A stretch of 20,222 nt of DNA from the NCBI GenBank assembly GCA_021823905.1, contig JAKALX010000012.1:1-20222 (forward strand), written 5' to 3'. Source of the DNA: Chloroflexota bacterium. Lineage in GTDB: Bacteria > Chloroflexota > Dehalococcoidia > Tepidiformales > Tepidiformaceae. Every line of letters starts with the position of its first letter. The first letter of the stretch is position 1. A program made the position numbers and the translations under genes. This document shows, in pieces, positions 1 through 7,019 of this stretch. Under the pieces are notes generated by a model. That model was not told where the DNA came from, did no database searches, and worked only from the letters and a program-made list of their open reading frames with translations.

Positions 1-48
1 TTCGAAAATGCCGTTGCACGGCTGGCAGTAGTACTCGTAAAGGGGCAT
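1..48 (-). CDS. FmdB-type zinc-ribbon protein, N-terminus only (partial at left edge)
   Basis: Only the first 16 codons are inside the window, reading MPLYEYYCQPCNGIFE from an ATG at 48 to the edge. The pattern P-L-Y-E-Y-x-C-x2-C-x3-F-E is the start of the FmdB_N zinc-ribbon family: small proteins with two CxxC knuckles, whose function is poorly known despite the name 'FmdB regulatory protein'. The two visible cysteines (residues 8 and 11) would be the first knuckle. It starts 33 bases after the recO stop on the same strand, so it is probably the last or a later gene of the dnaX-ybaB-recR-recO unit. The assignment rests on a short but very characteristic N-terminus; the rest of the gene is outside the window. 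Confidence 0.75.
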   Translation of the reverse strand, partial: MPLYEYYCQPCNGIFE

Positions 49-81
49 CCCAGATCCAACTCACAGGCGGTGTAGTGGCCG

Positions 82-876
82 CTATTGTACATCCCGGCTG
101 GTTACGGAGTGGGATGCCGGCAAGCGCGCCACCTGCTCCACGAACCGGCCCGCGTTCACCTCTCGCTCCAGCACGGCGCGGATAACGTCCGCCAGCGCCA
201 GGTGCAGCTCCCGCCCCAGGCCGGCGTCGACCCGAAGGCCGGCGAACCGCTCCATGCTCGCGTCCCGCGCGAACCGCAGCACCTTGATGGCCCGCGGCGA
301 GATCCGCCGCCCAGCACCCGCGCCCGCGCGGCACGACGGGCAGACGAGCCCGCCCGCCGCCGGGGCGAGCAGCTGATCTTCTTCCGCGAGGCGGCTGCCG
401 CACGTCGCGCAGCCGTCAACCTGCAGTTCGAAACCCAGCATGGCCAACAGTCGCACCTCGAAGAGCCTGGTCACGTGCAGCGGGCAGCCGGCATCGAGTG
501 CGTCGAGCTCGTCGAGCAGCAGCTCGTAGACGTCCCTGTGCTCCTGGCGCTCCACGGTGAGGCGATCCACCAGCTCCGCGCAGTAGATCGCCTCCGCGCC
601 GCGGTCGAGGTCTTCCCGGACGCCGCGATAGGCGGTGATCGTCTCCGCCTGGGTAAACACGTCGAGCGAACTCCCCTGGGCGATGAGGAACCGGCTCCGC
701 GTCAGCGGCTCCAGGTGGCCGCGCATGTGGCTGCGCGCCTTCCGCACACCCTTGGCGACGGCGTCGAATTTGCCCTGGTCCTCGCTGAAGACTGTGAAGA
801 TCGAATCCGCCTCGCCAATGTTCCGGCGCCGGAGGACAACACCCTCGGTCTTGTACGTGCGCGGCCGTTCAGCCAT
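82..876 (-). CDS. recO: DNA repair protein RecO
   Basis: This 264-residue cytosolic protein is RecO, the mediator that works with RecR to displace SSB and load RecA at gaps (RecFOR pathway). The N-terminal OB-fold is recognisable in the start (YKTEGVVLRRRNIGEADSI, residues 8-26), followed by the family pattern ending in 'G.R..RS...G.LEPLT' (residues 43-59). A zinc knuckle with Cys156/Cys159 and Cys179/Cys182 sits in the C-terminal helical domain, as in many RecO proteins. Length is typical (about 240-270). The ATG at 876 is the natural start; no strong Shine-Dalgarno is seen. It follows recR by 84 bases, a gap that contains a GC-rich hairpin (894-918), and precedes the FmdB-type gene. Having recR and recO adjacent agrees with their shared job. 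Confidence 0.95.
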   Translation of the reverse strand: MAERPRTYKTEGVVLRRRNIGEADSIFTVFSEDQGKFDAVAKGVRKARSHMRGHLEPLTRSRFLIAQGSSLDVFTQAETITAYRGVREDLDRGAEAIYCAELVDRLTVERQEHRDVYELLLDELDALDAGCPLHVTRLFEVRLLAMLGFELQVDGCATCGSRLAEEDQLLAPAAGGLVCPSCRAGAGAGRRISPRAIKVLRFARDASMERFAGLRVDAGLGRELHLALADVIRAVLEREVNAGRFVEQVARLPASHSVTSRDVQ

Positions 877-893
877 CGCCTAACGCCGTTCTC

Positions 894-918
894 CCCTCTC
901 TCGCAACGCGGGAGAGGG
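894..918. repeat. GC-rich hairpin in the recR-recO gap
   Basis: The arms 894-904 and 908-918 form an 11-bp stem (one T.G wobble on the plus strand, an A-C mismatch on the minus strand) closed by a 3-base loop (AAC). The pattern CCCTCTC...GAGAGGG has the look of a dispersed intergenic repeat or a terminator/attenuator stem. No T-tract follows it in the recR-to-recO direction, so a classic intrinsic terminator is not supported. It lies 18 bases upstream of the recO ATG. Confidence 0.5.
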
Positions 919-960
919 ACCTCGCGGGCGCGGTTCCGGGGATGTCAACGTGGAATGGCA

Positions 961-1566
961 CTAGATCTCCTGGCGCCCCTCGAACGCTCGCGCGAGAGTC
1001 ACGTCGTCGGTGTACTCCAAATCGGCTCCACTGGGGAGCCCGCGTGCAAGCCGCGTTACGCGAACGCCCGCAGGCCCGGCCAGCCGCTGGATGTACATCG
1101 CCGTCGCCTCCCCCTCGAGGCTCTGGTTGGTCGCCATGATGATCTCCCGGATCTCCCCTGCCTTGAGCCGCTCCAGCAGCTCTCGTACCCGGATCTCCTC
1201 CGGCCCGATCCCGTCGATCGGATTCAGCACGCCGTGGAGCACGTGATACATCCCCCGGAACCCGGTCCGCTCAACGGCAACGATGTCAAGCGGCTCTTCG
1301 ACCACGCAAACAAGCGTCCGATCCCGGCGGCTGTCCTGGCAATAGGCGCACGGGTCTGCCTCCGTGATGTTCATGCAAACCGAGCACAGAACGATGCGCC
1401 GCTTCACGTCCATGATCGCCGTCGCCAGCGCGAGCGCCTGTTCCTCTGGCATCCGAAGGACGTGGTACGACAGGCGCTGCGCCGATTTCGGACCAATCCC
1501 GGGCAGCTTGTGGAACGCCTCGATCAGCCGGCTGATCGGCTCGGGCGTGCCCGGAGTGTTGGCCAT
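961..1566 (-). CDS. recR: Recombination protein RecR
   Basis: RecR is the ring-forming partner of RecO (and RecF) in single-strand gap repair. The 201 residues match the usual length. Domains in order: helix-hairpin-helix at residues about 11-36 (LPGIGPKSAQRLSYH), a C4 zinc finger with Cys61, Cys64, Cys73 and Cys76, and a Toprim domain from about 85 (CVVEEPLDIVAVE) with the acidic residues Glu90/Glu91 and Asp94. The C-terminal motif TRLARGLPSGADLEY (171-185) is family-typical. The ATG at 1566 lies 7 bases after the ybaB stop, so the two are translated from the same message. ybaB-recR adjacency downstream of dnaX is a very common bacterial arrangement. Confidence 0.97.
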   Translation of the reverse strand: MANTPGTPEPISRLIEAFHKLPGIGPKSAQRLSYHVLRMPEEQALALATAIMDVKRRIVLCSVCMNITEADPCAYCQDSRRDRTLVCVVEEPLDIVAVERTGFRGMYHVLHGVLNPIDGIGPEEIRVRELLERLKAGEIREIIMATNQSLEGEATAMYIQRLAGPAGVRVTRLARGLPSGADLEYTDDVTLARAFEGRQEI

Positions 1567-1573
1567 CGCCCGG

Positions 1574-1957
1574 CTAGCCCAGCCCGAGGCCGGGCAGGTT
1601 GAGGCCGCCCGTGATCGCGCCGAACGACTGTTGCTGAAGGGCGTCGGCGCGCTGGCCGGCGTCGCCGATGGCCGCCATGATCAGATCCTCCAGCATCTCC
1701 ACGTCCTCGGGATCGACCACGTCTGGCTCGATCTTGATGCGCACGATCTTCTGCTCGCCGGTCATCGTCACTCGCACGGCGCCTCCGCCCGCCGAGCCCT
1801 CTACCTCGGTTGCGGCAAGTTCCGCCTGCGCCTTCGCCAGCATCTCCTGGGCTGCCTGGAGCGCGTTCGCCTGCCCGCCGCCGCCTCCCGGCCGGGGAAG
1901 CCCACCACCGCCGCCGCTCCGGCGCAGGTAGCGCCCGCCGCCACTGCTCTTTGCCAT
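1574..1957 (-). CDS. ybaB: YbaB/EbfC family nucleoid-associated protein with Gly-rich N-terminus
   Basis: YbaB/EbfC proteins are small dimeric DNA-binding proteins nearly always encoded between dnaX and recR, as here. The core from about residue 29 (ANALQAAQEMLAKAQAEL) through the beta-sheet (GGGAVRVTMTGEQKIVRIKIEP) to the C-terminal helix (EMLEDLIMAAIGDA) matches the family. The 127-residue length is slightly above the usual 100-110 because of an unusual N-terminal stretch rich in Gly and Arg (residues 5-28, two runs of five Gly). No alternative ATG/GTG/TTG lies between this stretch and the core. An AAGGAG motif sits 10 bases before the ATG at 1957, overlapping the end of dnaX, so the extension appears genuine. 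The gene starts 7 bases after the dnaX stop. Confidence 0.9.
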   Translation of the reverse strand: MAKSSGGGRYLRRSGGGGGLPRPGGGGGQANALQAAQEMLAKAQAELAATEVEGSAGGGAVRVTMTGEQKIVRIKIEPDVVDPEDVEMLEDLIMAAIGDAGQRADALQQQSFGAITGGLNLPGLGLG

Positions 1958-1964
1958 ACCCTGC

Positions 1965-3533
1965 CTACTCCTTCGCTACCGGCGTGGCGCCGAGCGCGAT
2001 TGCGGCCTCGGCAAGATGTCCACTGCGGGGGCGCCTCGGCGCCGACCGTTCTCGATCGATCCGCCGCGCCTCCAGGCGGACCGGCCTCCCCAGGATTATC
2101 CCGGCCTGCTCTTCTATGATCGCTCGCCCGTCGGCTTTCACCTTATCCAGGTGGAAATCGTGGTAGAAGCCGAGCTCGAACGAGTCGTCGCCGATCGCAA
2201 GCACCTCGCACGAGCCGTTGAGCCACGCTCCGACCTTGACGTTCGCCATCGTGCAGCGGTCATAGAGCGCGCGGAGAAAGCGGTCTTCCGGCGTGGCCGG
2301 CGCGGCGGGAGCGTCAGTCGCCCGGTTGCCGCCCGCCTGCTGTTCGCGCGACGGTTGGCGCCGGATCGGCGCGCTAGAATGCTCGGCGCCGCTCGCTGCG
2401 GCGGGTGCAACCTGTACCTCGGGCTGAAGGATCGTCGCCGCGCAGGCAATCTCGAGTGGCACCGGGCTCGCGGGGTCGAGCCGGAAGTCCGCCTTCGCCA
2501 GCTCCTGGATCGCGTTCACGACCATTCTCACTGGTGCGGCGCGGCCGAGCGCAGCCTGGGCGAGCTCGATGTCCTCGGGGTGCTCGCTGTCGTCGAACGC
2601 CACCCCCCGGATCACGTGCGTCAGGATTCGGCGCAGGATGTCGACTGCCGTTCGCGTGAACCGCGCCACGTCGACACCGTCGTCGGCGACTTCACGTGCG
2701 ATGGCCAGCGCCTCCGCGAGGTCTTCCTCGATGAGCGCCTTGACGAGGCGGGCGCTCCGCTCGTCCTGGACCAGGCCCAGCGCCGCGAGGACGTCGGCGT
2801 ACGAGGGTTCGTGCCCGTAGCGGGCCGCGGCCTGCTCCAGCAGCGTGATTGCGTCGCGCATTCCCCCGCGCGACTGGACGCTGATCGCGGCGAGTCCTTC
2901 GCGCGGGAAGCTGAACCCCTCGCCGTCGCAGATCGCCTGGAGCCGCCGGATGACCGCCTCGTTCGGCACCCGGTGAAAGTCGTAGCGCTGGCAGCGCGAG
3001 ACGATCGTCGCCGGAACTTTGTGCAACTCGGTTGTCGCCAGGATGAAAATCGCGTGTGGAGGCGGCTCCTCGAGCGTCTTCAGGAGTGCGTTGAAGGCGC
3101 CGTCCGTGAGCATGTGAACTTCGTCGAGCAGGTAGACCTTCTTCTGGAGGTCGCTCGGCGCAAACGCAATCTTGTCGCGCAGCTCGCGGATGTCGTCGAT
3201 GCCGCGATTCGACGCCGCGTCCATCTCGATCAGGTCCAGCGCGCTGCCATTCTGGATGGCAACGCACGGCGCGCATTTCCCACACGGGTCGCCCGCCGCC
3301 AGCGCCAGGCAGTTCACCGCCTTCGCGAGAATACGAGCGGTCGTCGTTTTCCCGGTTCCACGCGGCCCGCTGAACAGGTAGGCGTGAGCGAGCGGATCGG
3401 ACCGGGGACTCCCGCCGTTCGCCAGGAAGTCGTGCGAGGCGATCAGCGCGTTCCGCAGCGTCGTCACGATGTGATCCTGCCCGACGACCTCGTCGAAGCC
3501 CTGGGGCCGCCATTTGCCGTAGAGCACGGGCAC
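1965..3533 (-). CDS. dnaX: DNA polymerase III subunit gamma/tau
   Basis: DnaX is the ATPase of the clamp loader that places the beta sliding clamp on DNA. Starting at the GTG at 3533 gives 522 residues beginning MPVLYGKWRPQGFDEVVGQ, the standard DnaX N-terminus. Visible motifs: Walker A GPRGTGKT (56-63), zinc-binding Cys75, Cys84, Cys87 and Cys90, Walker B LLDEVH (135-140), and the sensor/arginine-finger SRC motif (179-181). The C-terminal third is the less conserved tau part. The reading frame stays open to 3689, but those codons do not resemble DnaX and overlap the promoter-like sequence at 3556-3575, so the shorter start is preferred. I saw no poly-A slippery site of the kind used for gamma production. 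It is followed by ybaB, recR and recO, each with 7-84 base gaps. Confidence 0.95.
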   Translation of the reverse strand: MPVLYGKWRPQGFDEVVGQDHIVTTLRNALIASHDFLANGGSPRSDPLAHAYLFSGPRGTGKTTTARILAKAVNCLALAAGDPCGKCAPCVAIQNGSALDLIEMDAASNRGIDDIRELRDKIAFAPSDLQKKVYLLDEVHMLTDGAFNALLKTLEEPPPHAIFILATTELHKVPATIVSRCQRYDFHRVPNEAVIRRLQAICDGEGFSFPREGLAAISVQSRGGMRDAITLLEQAAARYGHEPSYADVLAALGLVQDERSARLVKALIEEDLAEALAIAREVADDGVDVARFTRTAVDILRRILTHVIRGVAFDDSEHPEDIELAQAALGRAAPVRMVVNAIQELAKADFRLDPASPVPLEIACAATILQPEVQVAPAAASGAEHSSAPIRRQPSREQQAGGNRATDAPAAPATPEDRFLRALYDRCTMANVKVGAWLNGSCEVLAIGDDSFELGFYHDFHLDKVKADGRAIIEEQAGIILGRPVRLEARRIDRERSAPRRPRSGHLAEAAIALGATPVAKE

Positions 3534-3555
3534 ACCTGCGTCGTGGAATGGGCCA

Positions 3556-3575
3556 AGTATAGAACAAATGTGTTC
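3556..3575 (-). promoter_or_regulatory. Candidate dnaX promoter with palindromic operator-like site
   Basis: On the minus strand a TATACT -10 (3556-3561) lies 22 bases before the dnaX GTG. Directly abutting it upstream is GAACACATTTGTTC (3562-3575), a 14-bp near-perfect palindrome (12 of 14 positions) with GAACA/TGTTC half-sites. No convincing -35 is seen at 16-18 bp. A palindrome between -35 and -10 is a typical repressor position. It resembles but does not fit the Gram-positive LexA box, whose CGAAC/GTTCG halves are 4 apart; here they are 6 apart. Confidence 0.45.
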
Positions 3576-3597
3576 GGCGAACGACCGCCCCGGGGCC

Positions 3598-4071
3598 TCA
3601 GCTCGAGTGCTGGTGGAGCGCGCCCAGGTCGCCGAGGTAGTGCTCCTCGCGTGCCCGCATCCGCGCCTCTTCCTCAGGGTTGTCAACATGGTCGTAGCCG
3701 CGCAGGTGCAGAATCCCGTGCGTCAGCAGGTGCGCCAGCTCGGCGTCGATCGAGTGCCCGGCCTGCGCCGCCTGCCGGCGGGCCGTTGGCAGCGCAATCG
3801 CGATGTCGCCGAGGTATGGCTCACCTCCGACGCCCTCGACGAAGCCCTCGTCTATGTCGTCCGGGAACGAGAGTACGTCCGTCGGCTCGTCGACGCCGAG
3901 GAACTGGTGATTCATCTGCCGGATTTCGTCGTCGTCTGTCACAAGAATGGCCAGGCCCGTGCCTTCGGCTACATCCTCCCCGGTCATGACGCGGCTCGCG
4001 AGCGCTCCAAGCGCCTCGACGTCAACGCCGGTCGCCTCGACCGCTGCCTCGATCGAGATGTCGTAGGCCAA
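3598..4071 (-). CDS. ybeY: Endoribonuclease YbeY (16S rRNA maturation)
   Basis: YbeY is a zinc-dependent endoribonuclease needed for 16S rRNA 3'-end maturation and ribosome quality control. The 157-residue protein carries the diagnostic motif HGILHLRGYDH, with zinc ligands His118, His122 and His128, and the family element DVLSFP (residues 65-70). The start is a TTG at 4071; its GGGGAG Shine-Dalgarno overlaps the nuoN TGA, 15 bases upstream, indicating translational coupling with nuoN. No ATG in frame would give a complete protein. It closes the nuo cluster, and the dnaX promoter candidate lies 36-58 bases beyond its stop. YbeY more often sits with phoH, era or a phosphohydrolase gene, so the nuo neighbourhood is less usual. 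Confidence 0.95.
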   Translation of the reverse strand: MAYDISIEAAVEATGVDVEALGALASRVMTGEDVAEGTGLAILVTDDDEIRQMNHQFLGVDEPTDVLSFPDDIDEGFVEGVGGEPYLGDIAIALPTARRQAAQAGHSIDAELAHLLTHGILHLRGYDHVDNPEEEARMRAREEHYLGDLGALHQHSS

Positions 4072-4086
4072 CGGCTCGAGCTCCCC

Positions 4087-5547
4087 TCAGTGCTGGGCGA
4101 AGATGGCGGCGGCGTCACGCGCCGCGGAGATCAGAGGCATCGGCAGGATACCGAAGACGAAAACTCCCGCGGCTGCCACACCCAGCGAGAGCCCGATGCT
4201 CGGGCTGGTGCGAATCGCTGTGCTGTCTTCGGACGCGCCCGTGAACAGCTGGCGGATGACACCCCAGTAGTAGTAGGCCGAAACGAGGCTGTTGAGCACC
4301 CCGACGACGACAAGCCACGTCAGGTCGGCGCGGATGCCCGCGTTGAAAATGTACAGCTTCGCCCAGAACCCCGCCGTTGGCGGGATGCCCGTGAGCGACA
4401 CCAGGCAGAAAGCAAGGCCAAGGCTGAGGAACGGCGAACGCTTCCACATCCCGGCGTAGTCGCGGATCTGGTCGCTGCCAATCTTCTGCGAAATCGCGAT
4501 CACGGCCACGAACACACCGAGGTTGGTGAACGCGTACGCCGCGAGGAAGAACAGCACGCCGCTAGCGCCGAGCGTGAATTCGCCCCCGGCCACCGAGATC
4601 GCCGCCAGGCCGACCAGGAAGTTCCCGGCCTGCGCGATCGACGAATACCCCAGCATCCGCTTGATGTCTGTCTGGACGATCGCCATCACGTTCCCGACGG
4701 TCATCGTCACGGCCGCCAGCACGGCGAACACGTTCGACCAGTCGTCGCTCAGGAATCTCGCCCCCAGCGCCTCGAAGAAGATCCGTGTCACCACCGCGAA
4801 AGCGGCCGCCTTCGAACCGACGGAAAGGTACGCCGCCACCGGAGTCGGCGCGCCCTGGTAGACGTCGGGCACCCACATCTGGAACGGGACCACCGCCATC
4901 TTGAAGCCGAAACCCGCGATGAGCAGTGTCATCGCGACCACGAGCACCGAGCGGTTGGCGTCGCCACTCCACGCGATCGTCTCGCCGATCTCGGCGAGCA
5001 TCGTCGTCCCGGTGACGCCGTAGAGGAGCGCCATCCCGTAGAGGAGGAGCGATGACGCGATCGCCCCCAGGAGCAGGTACTTCAGGCCCGCCTCGCTCGA
5101 TCGGACGTCCTTCCCCCAGCCCGCCAGCACGTACTGCGGGATCGAGGACAGCTCGAGCGCGATGAAAATCGTGATGAGATCCCGGCCCGCCGACAGGAAC
5201 ATGAGTCCCGAGCAGGCCGTCAGGACGAGCGCGTAATACTCGCCCTGGCCGCGGCCCTCGCGGTTCACCCAGTCGATCGACGCGAGCACCACCATCGCCG
5301 TGATCCCGGCGAAGAGGAAGTAGAAGAAGACCGAGAAGTGATCGAGCGAAAGCGTCCCGCCAAAGGCGGTCTGATAGTCGTCGCGGGCGACCCACGAAAT
5401 GGTCCAGAGCGCCGAGACCGCGAGTCCAATGAGCGCGATGAACGGCAGCAGCCGCCGTTGCTGGGGGACAAGGGCATCAACCAGGAGGATGACTCCGGCA
5501 GCGCCCAGAACTGCAATCTGCGGCCCCGCAACGTCGATACCGTTCAC
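4087..5547 (-). CDS. nuoN: NADH-quinone oxidoreductase subunit N
   Basis: NuoN is one of the three antiporter-like membrane subunits of complex I that couple quinone reduction to proton pumping. The GTG at 5547 overlaps the nuoM stop (GTGA) and gives 486 residues, the normal length. The protein is almost wholly hydrophobic, with about 14 membrane helices. Key residues are visible: Glu132 in the IALELSSIPQYVLAGW helix (TM5 glutamate) and Lys216 in FGFKMAVVPFQMWVPDVYQG (TM7 lysine). An open frame runs upstream to 5697, but that part is the shadow of nuoM and is not membrane-like. ybeY follows after 15 bases. Confidence 0.95.
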   Translation of the reverse strand: MNGIDVAGPQIAVLGAAGVILLVDALVPQQRRLLPFIALIGLAVSALWTISWVARDDYQTAFGGTLSLDHFSVFFYFLFAGITAMVVLASIDWVNREGRGQGEYYALVLTACSGLMFLSAGRDLITIFIALELSSIPQYVLAGWGKDVRSSEAGLKYLLLGAIASSLLLYGMALLYGVTGTTMLAEIGETIAWSGDANRSVLVVAMTLLIAGFGFKMAVVPFQMWVPDVYQGAPTPVAAYLSVGSKAAAFAVVTRIFFEALGARFLSDDWSNVFAVLAAVTMTVGNVMAIVQTDIKRMLGYSSIAQAGNFLVGLAAISVAGGEFTLGASGVLFFLAAYAFTNLGVFVAVIAISQKIGSDQIRDYAGMWKRSPFLSLGLAFCLVSLTGIPPTAGFWAKLYIFNAGIRADLTWLVVVGVLNSLVSAYYYWGVIRQLFTGASEDSTAIRTSPSIGLSLGVAAAGVFVFGILPMPLISAARDAAAIFAQH

Positions 5548-7007
5548 GAGCCGACCCTCAGCATGATGGTGTTGATGGCCGGCCCGATCATGTCCATGAC
5601 GAGCGCCGGATAGACCCCGAGCACGATGACGAGCGCCGCCAGGCCGGCGACCACGGAGTGCTCCCACCAGTGGTTCTGGTCCGGAAGGCTGTCCCACTCA
5701 TGCCGCACCGGGCCGAAGACAACCCGCTGCATCGTCCAGAGAATGTACCCGGCGGAGAGAACGACGCCGAAGATGCCCATCAGGACCGCCCATTCGTAGC
5801 GTTCGAACGTCCCCAAGAAGACCGTCACCTCGGCGATGAAGCCGCCCAGCGCCGGCAAGCCGAGGCTGCCGAACCCCGCGAACACCATCCCGGTCGCCAG
5901 CAGCGGCATCTGCCGGGCGAGGCCGCCCAGGCGCGCGATCTCGCGCGTGTGGGTCCGGTCGTACATCAGACCAACCATGCCGAAGAGCAGCCCCGTGATG
6001 ACGCCGTGCGCGAGCATCTGGTAGGTCGCGCCCATCAGCGCCGTCGAGCCGAGCGCGCCGATCCCGAGCAAGACGATGCCCATATGGCTGACCGACGAGT
6101 ACGCGACCAGCCGCTTCAGGTCCGTCTGCCGGAGTGTGATGAATCCGCCGTAGAGAATGCTCACCGCGCCGATTGCCGCGAACCAGACCGAGTAGTCGTC
6201 CGCCACGCCCGGCAGGATCGTCACGCACATCCGCAGGATGCCGTAGCCGCCCATCTTCAGGAGAACGCCGGCGAGCATCACCGAGACCGCTGTTGGCGCG
6301 TCGCTGTGAGCGTCCGGGAGCCAGGTGTGCAGCGGAACGATCGGCAGCTTCACGCCAAAACCGATGAAGAGGAACAGGAACACCCAGCCGACCGGTATCG
6401 CCGTGCCCGCGATCTGCGCCTGGCCGAGCTGCTCGATGTCGAACGTCCCCTGGCTGAACGCCAGCACGAGGATGCCGACGAGCATGAACGCCGACCCGAA
6501 GATCGTGTACAGCACGAACTTCGTCGCCGAGTACTCCTTCCGCCCGGAGCCCCAGACAGCGATCAGCAGGAACATCGGGAAGAGTTCCAGCTCCCAGAAG
6601 AGGAAGAAGAGCATGAAGTCGAGCGCGCAGAACACGCCCAGCACCGACGTCGAGAGGACCATCAGGCACGCGTAGTACGCCCGCGGCCGCATCGTCACAC
6701 TGAACGACACCAGCACCGACGCGGCCGTCAGCGCCGTGGTGAGCACCAGCAGCGGCATGCTCAGTCCGTCGGCGCCGAGGAAGTACTGGAGGTTGAACGA
6801 GCCAACGTCCACCCACTCCTTCCGCACGACGTACTGGAAGCCGGTCTGGCCCTTGTCGAAATCGAAGAACATCCAGATCGAAAGCGCTAGTATCGCCACG
6901 GAGGCCGCGAGCGCGATCCAACGTGCGAGCCCCTCCTGCTTCTGCGGCAGGAGGAGGATGAGCGCGGCGGCGACCGCGGGAAGGAAGACGAGAACGGTGA
7001 GTTCCAC
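5544..7007 (-). CDS. nuoM: NADH-quinone oxidoreductase subunit M
   Basis: NuoM is the middle antiporter-like subunit of the membrane arm of complex I. The 487 residues and about 14 predicted helices agree with the family. The conserved WELELFPMFLLIAVWG helix carries Glu139 and Glu141, and Lys220 lies in GFGVKLPIVPLHTWLPDAH, the canonical proton-channel pair. The GTG start at 7007 is preceded by a strong GGGGAGGG Shine-Dalgarno that overlaps the nuoL TAG stop, 12 bases upstream. The stop overlaps the nuoN start by four bases. Confidence 0.96.
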   Translation of the reverse strand: MELTVLVFLPAVAAALILLLPQKQEGLARWIALAASVAILALSIWMFFDFDKGQTGFQYVVRKEWVDVGSFNLQYFLGADGLSMPLLVLTTALTAASVLVSFSVTMRPRAYYACLMVLSTSVLGVFCALDFMLFFLFWELELFPMFLLIAVWGSGRKEYSATKFVLYTIFGSAFMLVGILVLAFSQGTFDIEQLGQAQIAGTAIPVGWVFLFLFIGFGVKLPIVPLHTWLPDAHSDAPTAVSVMLAGVLLKMGGYGILRMCVTILPGVADDYSVWFAAIGAVSILYGGFITLRQTDLKRLVAYSSVSHMGIVLLGIGALGSTALMGATYQMLAHGVITGLLFGMVGLMYDRTHTREIARLGGLARQMPLLATGMVFAGFGSLGLPALGGFIAEVTVFLGTFERYEWAVLMGIFGVVLSAGYILWTMQRVVFGPVRHEWDSLPDQNHWWEHSVVAGLAALVIVLGVYPALVMDMIGPAINTIMLRVGS

Positions 7008-7019
7008 GAGCGCCCTCCC

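Noticed and set aside
85..1602. Long plus-strand open frame opposite recO and recR
   Set aside because: It is the antisense shadow of two confidently identified genes in GC-rich DNA; its translation is Arg/His/Pro-rich with no family resemblance.
1965..3533. Programmed frameshift or slippage site in dnaX
   Set aside because: No A-run or A-AAA-AAG type slippery sequence was seen in the second half of the gene.
3561..3576. LexA/SOS box at the dnaX promoter
   Set aside because: CGAAC and GTTC halves are present but separated by 6 instead of 4 bases and the outer G is missing; reported only as an unassigned palindrome.
3534..3689. Longer dnaX start with about 52 extra residues
   Set aside because: The extra residues do not resemble DnaX and cover the candidate promoter; the GTG at 3533 gives the standard N-terminus.
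2016..5055. Long plus-strand frames opposite dnaX, ybeY and nuoN
   Set aside because: Low-complexity Arg/Asp/Glu-rich shadows of real minus-strand genes.
5658..6890. 410-codon plus-strand frame opposite nuoM, and similar frames opposite nuoL
   Set aside because: Charged shadow sequence (Glu/Arg/His-rich) over a gene with clear membrane-subunit motifs.
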